The position numbers and the translations under genes were made by a program. From an uncultured Bacillota bacterium (lineage in GTDB: Bacteria > Bacillota_I > Bacilli_A > RF39 > UBA660), in NCBI GenBank assembly GCA_946611635.1, contig CAMODW010000011.1, positions 1 to 36,207 on the forward strand: a DNA stretch of 36,207 nt, written 5' to 3'. The first letter of the stretch is position 1, and every line of letters starts with the position of its first letter. A model generated the notes under the pieces. That model did no database searches, had not been told where the DNA came from, and saw only the letters and a list, made by a program, of their open reading frames with translations. This document shows, one piece after another, positions 6,217 to 14,036 of the stretch.

Positions 6217-8565
6217 ATGAGTTATGAAGATGCAGAGAGAAGACTAATTGAGCTAATACTAAGTAAACCTCTTCCTAAAGAAAATGAAGTTATATTTAGT
6301 AGAAAAGAATGGCTTGCTACTGGCTTTTCTAAATATTATATATCTAAATTTATAGAAAAAGGACTTATCAAAAGAAAAGAACCTGGTATTTTTTCTTTTA
6401 AAGCTAGAGAAGCTCTATTAGAAAAAGGATCAAGTTTATCGGATGATAATCAAGAAAAATGCTATCAACTATGTATTATGATGGTTTGGCCAAAGGTGGA
6501 TAAAATGAGTGTAGATGCTTGTTACAAAGCAATATCTATATTAATTAGTCATAAGAAATACGATGAAATTTTTAAATATATTAGAATAATAAAACAAACA
6601 AACAGTACAAAATATGTTCCTGATGCTGTGGCCATTTTTGTGTTATTGGGATATTTAATAGAAATTCCTGAAAATTTCAAAAACTGGCTTGATTATATTA
6701 GAGAAGCAAAACATGGAAACATTATAAAAGCTAATGAAGATAAAGATAGTACTTTTAATAAAATTAGAATTATGATAAGTGAAGGATTAGCCAAGGAAGC
6801 TCGCAAAGCACTTGTTAATATACCAGTAGAAGAAAAAGAAAACACTTCTAAAGAAATAGCGTGTTTAACATCTTTAATCTTAGAAGCAGCACAAGTACAA
6901 GAAGAAAGAGAGAATATGATATTAAATCTAATAAAACAAAAAAAATATCAAGAGTTAGTATCAAAATTATCAAATATAAGAGAGAATTGCTTGCTTAGTC
7001 AAGAAGAAGAAAATTTATTAAAAGTTGCCCAAAGTATTGTTAGAATTCAAGAAAAAATAACAATGCCAAGTACAAAACCTAACAAAGCTTCAAATATTCA
7101 AGAAGCATTAAAAGCAGACAATTGTTTATTAGCTGCAATATACGCTAATAAAGAAATGTTAAATCAAGAAGAAAAAAACGAAAATCTACTTTATTTACTA
7201 TTAAATGATTTATACGAATTAAAAAAAGAAAACACAAACCTAGAAGATGTTATGAGTATTATAAGAAATTCTAATAATATAGAAGATGTCCTACTATGTG
7301 TACGAAATTACCTAGGCACTGATAATAAGCAATATCTATCTTATATTCGAACTCTTATTGATATTTGTCAAAGAGAACAAAAAGGAATGGGCGATGTAAA
7401 AAAAACTTTATTGCAACTTAAAAACGGGATCTTTGCCCCAGATGTTCAAGAGTATCTTCGAAAGGCTGCACTTAATAACAATGTAGGTCAAATAGCTTTA
7501 CAACATCAATATAACAAACTATATACTTTAGCAGTGGCGATAGATCCGAATTTAAGTATAACAATGACTGTTGTATCTCCACCAATAGATGATTTTGATA
7601 AAAGTACAGGTGAATCGGCAAATTCATATCCTACTTATCGCACTAGAAAGACAAAATATGATATACCAGAATCACTAGAAGAATATGCTAAACTATTACA
7701 CATGAACTTGATAATAAAAAAAGATATCATAATTCTTCCTCATATGACAAAAGATAGAATGGATGAATTAAATGAGATAATAAAAGAGAAATACAAGGAT
7801 GTGGCTACCTACTTCATAGTAGAAGGAGAAGAAAAAAGGCTTGTTTTGAAGTATTCTCCATACATTGATGATAGAGATTTTCATACTGCTTGGTTTAACT
7901 TTATACCTAACATTATGCAAGGTGACTATGAAGCAGCTATAAGACAAGGCCTATTAGTATCTCATTGTAATAAAAATGCCAAAAAGAATGTAAGTATTTT
8001 TGCTTGGCTTGGCGGAACATATAAAGAATTAGGAGAATGCCATTTAGCTCGTCAATATTATGCCTTAGCAAGATCACTATCTAAACAAGAAAGGTTTAAA
8101 TCAGAATATGATCATATGATCTCAAGACTTATAGAAATGGATTCTCAAGCCCAAGTTCTTGAAACAACCGATCTTATTCTATCTAAAAAAGACCTTAATA
8201 CAGAGTATTGTTTTGGCTTAGAAGATGCTCCTACTATTATTAGAAAAATAGTAGGTAAGATTGATAGTGGTATGAATTTTGATGAAGCATGCGCAGATCT
8301 TTCAGATGAAACTAAAGATATCATAACTCTTTTAATAGCAAGAAGAGCGTACATAGCAGGAGATGAAGATTTTGCTACATATCTACTAAAAACGATAGAA
8401 AATAAAAAGACTACAGAAAAAGTTTTGACAATTTATCATCATATATTAAGTGAAATACCATATTACACTTCTCAGAAGTATAATAATGATTTTCACCAAA
8501 TTGATAACAAGTCCCTATATGATTTATCACTAGTTTTAACACGTGAAAATTTTAAAAAGAACTAA
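6217..8565 (+). CDS. Winged-helix plus TPR-like repeat protein, unknown function
   Basis: A 782-residue soluble protein. Residues ~27-62 (FSRKEWLATGFSKYYISKFI, then EKGLIKRKEPGIFSF) resemble the small winged-helix at the N-terminus of AbiEi-type antitoxin/regulator proteins: a helix-turn-helix followed by a GxF/Y-type wing. The rest is almost all helical, with TPR-like segments such as YEAAIRQGLLVSHCNKN and ELGECHLARQYYALARSL near residues 570-620. A possible scaffold or DNA-linked regulator is inferred; no enzyme motif is visible. Start ATG 6217 follows AGAAGGAG. It stands alone between its promoter and a terminator, with no partner toxin next to it. Confidence 0.7.
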   Translation: MSYEDAERRLIELILSKPLPKENEVIFSRKEWLATGFSKYYISKFIEKGLIKRKEPGIFSFKAREALLEKGSSLSDDNQEKCYQLCIMMVWPKVDKMSVDACYKAISILISHKKYDEIFKYIRIIKQTNSTKYVPDAVAIFVLLGYLIEIPENFKNWLDYIREAKHGNIIKANEDKDSTFNKIRIMISEGLAKEARKALVNIPVEEKENTSKEIACLTSLILEAAQVQEERENMILNLIKQKKYQELVSKLSNIRENCLLSQEEENLLKVAQSIVRIQEKITMPSTKPNKASNIQEALKADNCLLAAIYANKEMLNQEEKNENLLYLLLNDLYELKKENTNLEDVMSIIRNSNNIEDVLLCVRNYLGTDNKQYLSYIRTLIDICQREQKGMGDVKKTLLQLKNGIFAPDVQEYLRKAALNNNVGQIALQHQYNKLYTLAVAIDPNLSITMTVVSPPIDDFDKSTGESANSYPTYRTRKTKYDIPESLEEYAKLLHMNLIIKKDIIILPHMTKDRMDELNEIIKEKYKDVATYFIVEGEEKRLVLKYSPYIDDRDFHTAWFNFIPNIMQGDYEAAIRQGLLVSHCNKNAKKNVSIFAWLGGTYKELGECHLARQYYALARSLSKQERFKSEYDHMISRLIEMDSQAQVLETTDLILSKKDLNTEYCFGLEDAPTIIRKIVGKIDSGMNFDEACADLSDETKDIITLLIARRAYIAGDEDFATYLLKTIENKKTTEKVLTIYHHILSEIPYYTSQKYNNDFHQIDNKSLYDLSLVLTRENFKKN

Positions 8566-8594
8566 AAAGTATTAGACGTCTAATACTTTTTTTT
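8565..8594 (+). terminator. Intrinsic terminator
   Basis: Perfect palindrome AAAAGTATTAGAC plus its complement (8565-8590), then T residues. Confidence 0.9.
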
Positions 8595-8612
8595 ACTCAA
8601 AAAAAATATATA

Positions 8613-8621
8613 TGATATAAT
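8613..8621 (+). promoter_or_regulatory. Extended -10 promoter for the 8647 gene
   Basis: TGATATAAT, an extended -10 26 nt ahead of the ATG at 8647. Confidence 0.6.
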
Positions 8622-8646
8622 TATTTACATAATAGAGGTGTATGTT

Positions 8647-9888
8647 ATGGAAGGTAAAATAATCTTAATAAAATATCCTGATAATAGCTATCATACAGCT
8701 AGTGTTAATCGTTTTGTATCTGTAAATATTAACGGAAAAAACATAGATACCATATGGTATATAGATATTAACGAAGCAGATGAAGATGATACTACAGGAT
8801 CTTATTCGGTAATTAGAGATAATAATGATGGAACATATACCAATTTAAATTGTGGAGATTTTAGCGATTATCAACGAATTTATGATGAAATATCAAAATG
8901 CGTTAATGATAACAAATATACAAATAAAGATGTAAATTCACTACCATATTCCATAGATACTGTTGAAGACTATGACTATCAATCTGACTTGTTTTCTGAA
9001 GAAGAAATAATAGAATTGTCTGATGAAGTAAAAAGTGTTAAAAAAGAGATATCGACTAGAATAGGTGCTTTTGTTGATCCATATTACCTTAAGTCATACA
9101 AACTAATGGAAAAAGACCTAGGTGTTAAATTAGAGGTTCTGAAAGAAAAAATGACTGATTCCGATTGGAGATTAGCTAAAAATGAGCTCCTTTCTTATTT
9201 ATCTTTTAAAAAAATGGATATGAGTAGAGGCTATATTCTAATAGAAGATGCCTCTAATGCTTTAAATGAAATAGAAGAAATAGTATTAGAAGAAATTAAA
9301 AACAAAAACAAAGTAATAGAAAACAAAATAAGTGCTACTGAAGAAATAGAATTGCCTGCATTAGCTAGTAATAAAGACATATCTAATAAAGAAATAGAAG
9401 AAAACAAGTTGCCGGAATTAACTGTTGAAGATTTAAAATCGGAAGCTAAAGAAGAAACGAGTATAAATGATTATCATCCTTATATAAAGACAATATATGT
9501 TTTATGGAATAAAGTTTATTCTAATCTAGCTAGTTTTGCTTATTACGAATTTAACTCTTACACAAATATTTCTAATCGCATAGTATTATCTTTTGATAAT
9601 ATGGGTAACAAATACAATATTATTAATAAAGAAATAACAAAAATTATAGATAAAAAGCCGTTGAAAATAACAGAAAAAAACTTATTAACTGTTTATGATA
9701 ATCAAACAAAATATAATTTTTATATAATTCCTGTTGAAGACTATGACGTATTTATGACTCTAAGAGATAGTAATACACCATATCTTTTTAGTAAAGAAAT
9801 TGAAGAACCTTTAATAACATTAATAAAAGGTGTCGAAAGAAAGAATATCATAGTTACCGAAAAACAAACATTAAGTATTTTAGAATAG
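8647..9888 (+). CDS. Hypothetical soluble protein
   Basis: A 413-residue protein I do not recognise. The N-terminal ~100 residues look strand-rich (GKIILIKYPDNSYHTASVNR, and a DNNDGTYTNL turn). The middle (~115-210) is helical and acidic, residues ~220-265 form a Glu/Lys-rich linker, and the C-terminal ~140 residues are mixed. There is no signal peptide, membrane segment or recognisable catalytic motif. Start ATG 8647 is preferred: GAGGTG at 8635-8640 lies 6 nt upstream, whereas the GTG at 8638 is part of that site. Monocistronic, with its own promoter and terminator. Confidence 0.7.
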   Translation: MEGKIILIKYPDNSYHTASVNRFVSVNINGKNIDTIWYIDINEADEDDTTGSYSVIRDNNDGTYTNLNCGDFSDYQRIYDEISKCVNDNKYTNKDVNSLPYSIDTVEDYDYQSDLFSEEEIIELSDEVKSVKKEISTRIGAFVDPYYLKSYKLMEKDLGVKLEVLKEKMTDSDWRLAKNELLSYLSFKKMDMSRGYILIEDASNALNEIEEIVLEEIKNKNKVIENKISATEEIELPALASNKDISNKEIEENKLPELTVEDLKSEAKEETSINDYHPYIKTIYVLWNKVYSNLASFAYYEFNSYTNISNRIVLSFDNMGNKYNIINKEITKIIDKKPLKITEKNLLTVYDNQTKYNFYIIPVEDYDVFMTLRDSNTPYLFSKEIEEPLITLIKGVERKNIIVTEKQTLSILE

Positions 9889-9911
9889 TATTACACCTGT
9901 AATACTTTTTT
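9887..9911 (+). terminator. Intrinsic terminator
   Basis: AGTATTAC (9887-9894), loop ACCT, GTAATACT (9899-9906), then T residues. Similar in sequence to the terminators at 6105 and 8565. Confidence 0.85.
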
Positions 9912-9925
9912 AAATATTATAAAAG

Positions 9926-9934
9926 TGTTATTAT
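9926..9934 (+). promoter_or_regulatory. Extended -10 promoter for the ygjP-trmD operon
   Basis: TGTTATTAT (TG-N-TATTAT) 16 nt before ATG 9951, just after the preceding terminator. Confidence 0.45.
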
Positions 9935-9950
9935 TGTAATAGGTGGTTTT

Positions 9951-10583
9951 ATGGAAATAGAAATTGGCAATAATACTTTTCCTGTTCAAATAATTAGAAA
10001 AAATAATAAAAATATCTATTTTCGATTTAAAGAGAATACACTATCTATTACTTGTAATAGATTCATTAGTGAAAATGAAATAAAAAGATTAATAATAAAA
10101 AATCAAGATTCGTTAATAAAAATGTATAAAAAAGTAAAAACAAAAGAAAATAACAACCTCTATTTCCACTACTTAGGTAAACAAACAACGATAGTATATG
10201 ATGAAAAACTAACTATGACTACTATAGAAGATAATATTATATATACTAAAAATGAAAAACAATTTGAAAAATGGTATAAAGAAGAATGCTATAGAGTCTT
10301 TAATGATAGAATAGATTATTTATTACCTCGCTTTGCAAATATTCCTAATTTCACCTTTAAAACACGAAAAATGAGCAGTAGATGGGGAGTAAATAACGTT
10401 ACTAAAAGAATAATCACTTTAAATACAGAATTATTAAAAAAAGATATATCTTTAATAGATTATGTAATAGTTCATGAACTATGTCATTTCTATGAAGGAA
10501 ATCATAGTGAAAGATTTTGGTATCAAGTATCTTTACGATATCCAAATTATAAAGAAGCAAGAAAGAGGTTAAGAAATGAGTAA
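9951..10583 (+). CDS. YgjP-like zinc metallopeptidase
   Basis: A 210-residue protein of the YgjP-like (DUF45) gluzincin-related family. The zinc site HELCH is at residues 175-179 and a third histidine at 185 in EGNHSERFW, which is the family signature. Upstream, KMSSRWGVNNVTKRIITLN matches the conserved RWG-type segment. The substrate is unknown. First gene of an operon: it overlaps the downstream methyltransferase by 8 nt. Start ATG 9951 follows AGGTGG. Confidence 0.88.
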   Translation: MEIEIGNNTFPVQIIRKNNKNIYFRFKENTLSITCNRFISENEIKRLIIKNQDSLIKMYKKVKTKENNNLYFHYLGKQTTIVYDEKLTMTTIEDNIIYTKNEKQFEKWYKEECYRVFNDRIDYLLPRFANIPNFTFKTRKMSSRWGVNNVTKRIITLNTELLKKDISLIDYVIVHELCHFYEGNHSERFWYQVSLRYPNYKEARKRLRNE

Positions 10584-11319
10584 TATAGAAATTATAAAAT
10601 CATTAGAAAATAAAAAAATAAAAAAACTTTCTAAATTATTACAAAAAAAATATCGTGAAGAAGAAAAAAAGTTTATAGTAGTAGGAGATCATTTAGTAGA
10701 GGAAGCATATAAAACTAATAATTTAATAGAAATAATTAAAACAGAAGATAATAATATTTGTTTAGATATACCAACTACATATGTTACATATGATATCATA
10801 AAAAGAATAAGTGGTATGTCTAATCCCCAATCAATAATAGGTATATGTAGTACTATTAAACCTAAAAATATTGGTAATAAAGTACTTGTCTTGGATGAAA
10901 TCCAAGATCCAGGTAATTTAGGTACAATAATTAGAAGTGCTGTAGCATTTAACGTCGATACAATTATTATGTCAAACAATACAGTCGATTTATATAATGA
11001 AAAAACAATTAGAGCCTCAGAAGGTATGATATTTAATATTAATATATTAAAAGAAGAACTAATATCATTTATAAATAATCTTAAGAAAAAAGATTATAAA
11101 ATATTTGGTACTAATGTTAATGGTGGAAAACTAGTAAATAACTTAGAGTTACCTAAAAAATATGCTATAATAGTAGGTAATGAGGGTAGTGGGGTAAAAA
11201 AAGAGATATTAGATATGTGTGATGAACACTTTTATGTTCCAATGAATCCTAAATGTGAAAGCTTAAATGTTGGAGTTGCAACAAGTATAATCCTTTATGA
11301 AATAGATAAATACAATTAG
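10576..11319 (+). CDS. SpoU/TrmH-family RNA 2'-O-methyltransferase
   Basis: A 247-residue protein with an N-terminal substrate-binding domain and a C-terminal SPOUT knot. SPOUT motifs visible are LDEIQDPGNLGTIIRSAVAF (motif 1), YAIIVGNEGSGVKKEI (motif 2) and VPMNPKCESLNVGVATSI (motif 3). The family methylates ribose 2'-OH in tRNA or rRNA using S-adenosylmethionine. RlmB-like and TrmH-like targets cannot be separated here. It overlaps the YgjP-like gene by 8 nt, and its ribosome-binding site (AAAGAGG) lies within that gene. Confidence 0.92.
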   Translation: MSNIEIIKSLENKKIKKLSKLLQKKYREEEKKFIVVGDHLVEEAYKTNNLIEIIKTEDNNICLDIPTTYVTYDIIKRISGMSNPQSIIGICSTIKPKNIGNKVLVLDEIQDPGNLGTIIRSAVAFNVDTIIMSNNTVDLYNEKTIRASEGMIFNINILKEELISFINNLKKKDYKIFGTNVNGGKLVNNLELPKKYAIIVGNEGSGVKKEILDMCDEHFYVPMNPKCESLNVGVATSIILYEIDKYN

Positions 11320-11333
11320 AAAGAAGAAATAAA

Positions 11334-11813
11334 ATGATATATATAGGTAAAATAGTAAACACTCATGGCATTAAAGGAGAATTAAGAATACTAAGCAATT
11401 TCTCTTCTAAAAATAAAGTGTTTATTCCTCAAATGCCTATTTATATAGATAATCAAAAAGAAATAATAAATAGTTATAGACATCATAAAATGTTTGATAT
11501 GATCACATTAAAAAACTATAATAATATAAATGAAGTATTGAAATATAAAGGAAAAAAAGTATATATTAAAGAAGAAGATTTAAATTTAAAAAGCGGAGAA
11601 TATATACTAGAAGAATTAATAGATTATATAATTATTGAAAATAAAGAAAATCTAGGACTAGTAAAAGATATTATTTATAATAATGGTAATAATCTATTGC
11701 TTGTAAAAGGAAAGAAAGACTTCTATATTCCTTTTAATGAACATTTTATAAAAAATGTTGATAAAGAGAAAAAAGAAGTAACAGTTGAAAATGCCAAGGG
11801 ATTGATATTATGA
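11334..11813 (+). CDS. rimM: Ribosome maturation factor RimM
   Basis: A 159-residue protein starting [20 protein letters not shown], the RimM N-terminal beta-barrel signature. The second PRC-like half includes [14 protein letters not shown]. RimM binds S19 and assists assembly of the 30S subunit head. It sits 14 nt after the SpoU gene and overlaps trmD by 4 nt (ATGA), the usual rimM-trmD coupling. Slightly shorter than typical (about 165-175 residues). Confidence 0.95.
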   Translation: MIYIGKIVNTHGIKGELRILSNFSSKNKVFIPQMPIYIDNQKEIINSYRHHKMFDMITLKNYNNINEVLKYKGKKVYIKEEDLNLKSGEYILEELIDYIIIENKENLGLVKDIIYNNGNNLLLVKGKKDFYIPFNEHFIKNVDKEKKEVTVENAKGLIL

Positions 11814-12475
11814 AAATAGATATTTTAACAATTTTTCCCCATATGTTTGATAATATATTCAAAGAATCAATTATAAAAAGAGCAATCGAGAATAAGAGAG
11901 TAGAAATTAGAATAGTCGATTTTCGTGAATATAGTAAAGATCCTCACAAAAAGGTAGATGATACACCATATGGTGGAGGAGCTGGAATGGTATTAACACC
12001 AGATCCTATATTTAGTTGTGTTGAGAACTTGAAAAATGAAGATACAAAAGTGATACTATTAACACCAGATGGAGAACAATATAAACAAAAGAAAGCTTAT
12101 GAATTAAGCAAAGAAAAACATTTAATAATAATATGTGGTCATTATGAAGGTTTTGATGAAAGGATTAGAACTTTAGCAGATTTAGAAATAAGTATTGGTG
12201 ATTATGTTTTAACAGGTGGAGAAATACCAGCTATGGTTTTAGTAGATTCAGTTGTAAGATTAATACCTGGTGTAATAAACGAAAAAAGTCACCTAGAAGA
12301 TTCTTTCAACGAAAACTACTTATTAGATTATCCAACGTATACAAAACCAAGAGTTTATAGAGGTATGGAAGTGCCAGAAGTATTAGTATCTGGAAATCAT
12401 GAAAAAATAAATGCCTGGCGCCAAGAACAAAGTCTAAAAAAGACTAAAGAACGTCGCCCGGATTTATTAAAATAA
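11810..12475 (+). CDS. trmD: tRNA (guanine37-N1)-methyltransferase TrmD
   Basis: A 221-residue SPOUT enzyme that makes m1G37 in tRNAs reading CNN codons, preventing +1 frameshifts. The start [15 protein letters not shown], the [10 protein letters not shown] segment, [10 protein letters not shown] and [11 protein letters not shown] are TrmD signatures covering the trefoil knot and S-adenosylmethionine site. Translation is probably coupled to rimM by the ATGA overlap. The usual downstream partner rplS is absent; a different gene starts 13 nt later. Confidence 0.97.
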   Translation: MKIDILTIFPHMFDNIFKESIIKRAIENKRVEIRIVDFREYSKDPHKKVDDTPYGGGAGMVLTPDPIFSCVENLKNEDTKVILLTPDGEQYKQKKAYELSKEKHLIIICGHYEGFDERIRTLADLEISIGDYVLTGGEIPAMVLVDSVVRLIPGVINEKSHLEDSFNENYLLDYPTYTKPRVYRGMEVPEVLVSGNHEKINAWRQEQSLKKTKERRPDLLK

Positions 12476-12488
12476 GGAGGTGAAAACA

Positions 12489-12935
12489 ATGTCAAATTAT
12501 AAAGTAGCTAAGAATAGCGAAAGAGCTAACATATTAAATTTAAAAGATATAGCGGGTTATGATTTTTCACCAAAGAATAGTAAAAGTAACGCTATTAAAG
12601 TTAAAAAAGTTACAGTTGTTGATAGTAAGATGATAGACAAAATCTTATCGATGAAATTTGAAAAATATTTTCGTCGTTTAGCTACTTTAGCGCTAAGAGT
12701 TATAGAAGATGATGATTCTACAGATGATGCGGCAGACATTGTTTTAGACGAAGCTCAACTAGTAAAGGAAATATTAGAAAATAGATATAAAAAATTTCTT
12801 AACTATGAAAAAGAACAATTATTCCTAAAGAAAATAAGAATTATTGAAAATCAATTACAAATGAAAAAAGCCGAAATCAAAAAGAAAGCAATATATTTAG
12901 AAATGCTAGAAAGACAAAATACTAGACATATGTAA
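12489..12935 (+). CDS. Hypothetical charged helical protein in the rimM-trmD operon
   Basis: A 148-residue protein I do not recognise. It starts MSNYKVAKNSERANILNLKD, has a basic central part and ends in a long helix (about 85-145) with coiled-coil character. There are no cysteines and no membrane segment. It has one of the strongest ribosome-binding sites in the window (AAGGAGGTG at 12474-12482), which places the start at ATG 12489 rather than the GTG at 12480 inside that site. It is 13 nt after trmD and closed by a terminator, occupying the place where rplS is often found. Function unknown; high translation is inferred. Confidence 0.8.
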   Translation: MSNYKVAKNSERANILNLKDIAGYDFSPKNSKSNAIKVKKVTVVDSKMIDKILSMKFEKYFRRLATLALRVIEDDDSTDDAADIVLDEAQLVKEILENRYKKFLNYEKEQLFLKKIRIIENQLQMKKAEIKKKAIYLEMLERQNTRHM

Positions 12936-12955
12936 TTGTTAATAATAAGATTACT

Positions 12956-12980
12956 AAAAGTTGATTATATCAACTTTTTT
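12956..12980 (+). terminator. Intrinsic terminator ending the rimM-trmD operon
   Basis: AAAAGTTGAT (12956-12965), loop TAT, ATCAACTTTT (12969-12978) and T residues. Confidence 0.9.
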
Positions 12981-13046
12981 CTTTTGTTTTAACATAACAA
13001 GATACAAAAAGTATACATAAGTTAGCGATAGGTTAGTGTAAAAACG

Positions 13047-13075
13047 TGTGTAAATGAAAAGCGATAATTTACACA
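13047..13075 (+). promoter_or_regulatory. Candidate operator dyad upstream of deoD
   Basis: TGTGTAAAT (13047-13055) and ATTTACACA (13067-13075) are a perfect 9-bp inverted repeat with an 11-bp spacer. A third half-site, GTGTAAA, lies at 13036-13042. The right arm overlaps the region where a -35 for the TATAAT at 13094 would lie, a position suited to repression. The cognate regulator is unknown. Confidence 0.55.
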
Positions 13076-13093
13076 AGCGAAAGTAAAGGGGTG

Positions 13094-13099
13094 TATAAT
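13094..13099 (+). promoter_or_regulatory. -10 box of the deoD promoter
   Basis: Perfect TATAAT, 28 nt before the deoD start. The nearest -35-like sequence (TTACAC at 13069) is 19 bp away, a suboptimal spacing that fits a regulated promoter. Confidence 0.55.
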
Positions 13100-13127
13100 G
13101 TAATCATAGAGGAGGATTGATAATAAA

Positions 13128-13853
13128 ATGAAACCTCAAAAAGAGCCAATTCACATAAATGCTAAGAAAGCAGATATAGCGCCGGTTGTACTAATGCCAG
13201 GAGATCCTTTAAGAGCAAAGTACATAGCAGAAAATTTCTTGTTTGATGCTAAATTAGTTACATCAGTAAGGAATATGCTAGGATATACAGGATACTATAA
13301 AGGCAATAGAATAACTGTAATGGGCTCAGGTATGGGACTACCATCCATGGGAATATATTGTTTTGAACTATTCTACTATTATAATGTTCAAAAAATAATT
13401 CGTATTGGAACTTGTGGTGTCGTAAATCCTAAAGTTGAAATTCCAGAAATTATAGTTGCAGATAAAGTCTGGAGCGAATCAAGATTTGCTTATTCTTACA
13501 ACGGATTTAAAGGAGATACAGTTACTCCTAGTATGAATCTTACAAATAAGATAATCGAAAGAGCTAAAAAGAGTAAGCAAAAAATTCACGTAGGAGCTTT
13601 AATGACAACAGAAGTATTTGGACCATATGTTGATGATGAAGCATTAGTTAATCGTGCTCCAAAATACTTAGATGTTTTAGGAGAAGAAATGGAAGCATAC
13701 GCTTTAATACACGTAGCTAACAGTTTCAAAAGAGAAGCAGCAGCAATTGTAACAGCTGTTGATTCAAAATTTAGTGATAAGATTCTTTCTATAGAAGAAA
13801 GACAAACGTCGCTAGATAATATGATTAAACTTGGTTTAGACGCCTTGATTTAA
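13128..13853 (+). CDS. deoD: Purine nucleoside phosphorylase DeoD
   Basis: A 241-residue hexameric-type (NP-I family) phosphorylase that cleaves purine (deoxy)ribonucleosides with phosphate. Family marks are the start IHINAKKADIAPVVLMPGDP, the phosphate-site GDPLRAKYIAE, GSGMGLPSMGIY, RIGTCGVV, the nucleoside-site EEMEAYALIHVA, and TAVDSKF where the aspartate acts on the purine base. Full length. The ribosome-binding site GAGGAGG is 12 nt from ATG 13128, a long spacing. It is transcribed alone between a dyad-containing promoter and a terminator. Confidence 0.95.
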   Translation: MKPQKEPIHINAKKADIAPVVLMPGDPLRAKYIAENFLFDAKLVTSVRNMLGYTGYYKGNRITVMGSGMGLPSMGIYCFELFYYYNVQKIIRIGTCGVVNPKVEIPEIIVADKVWSESRFAYSYNGFKGDTVTPSMNLTNKIIERAKKSKQKIHVGALMTTEVFGPYVDDEALVNRAPKYLDVLGEEMEAYALIHVANSFKREAAAIVTAVDSKFSDKILSIEERQTSLDNMIKLGLDALI

Positions 13854-13893
13854 TCGCGGGGAAAAGTGATACTGGTACCTAAGTGCCTTAATA

Positions 13894-13920
13894 AAAAGAA
13901 CTTTAATAGTTCTTTTTATT
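13894..13920 (+). terminator. Terminator after deoD (direct-repeat copy 1)
   Basis: AAAAGAACT (13894-13902), loop TTAAT, AGTTCTTTT (13908-13916), followed by T. Identical to the terminator at 16093. Confidence 0.9.
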
Positions 13921-13927
13921 ATGCTAT
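13894..13927 (+). repeat. 34-bp direct repeat, copy 1
   Basis: This segment is identical to 16093-16126. It contains a whole intrinsic terminator plus the following TTATTATGCTAT. In this copy that continues as TGCTATAAA, which resembles an extended -10 element. The copies are 2,199 bp apart and flank the 14037 gene. Confidence 0.95.
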
Positions 13928-14010
13928 AAAAACCACAAATATAAAATGAAAAATCTAAATATTAGCTAATGTAATTATTGATATAAAAAGTATAAAAATA
14001 ACAATAAATA

Positions 14011-14019
14011 TGCTACAAT
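14011..14019 (+). promoter_or_regulatory. Extended -10 promoter of the first paralog
   Basis: TGCTACAAT (TG-N-TACAAT), 17 nt upstream of ATG 14037. A TTGATA at 13978 is too far upstream to be its -35. Confidence 0.5.
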
Positions 14020-14036
14020 CAAAATAGGTGATTAAA

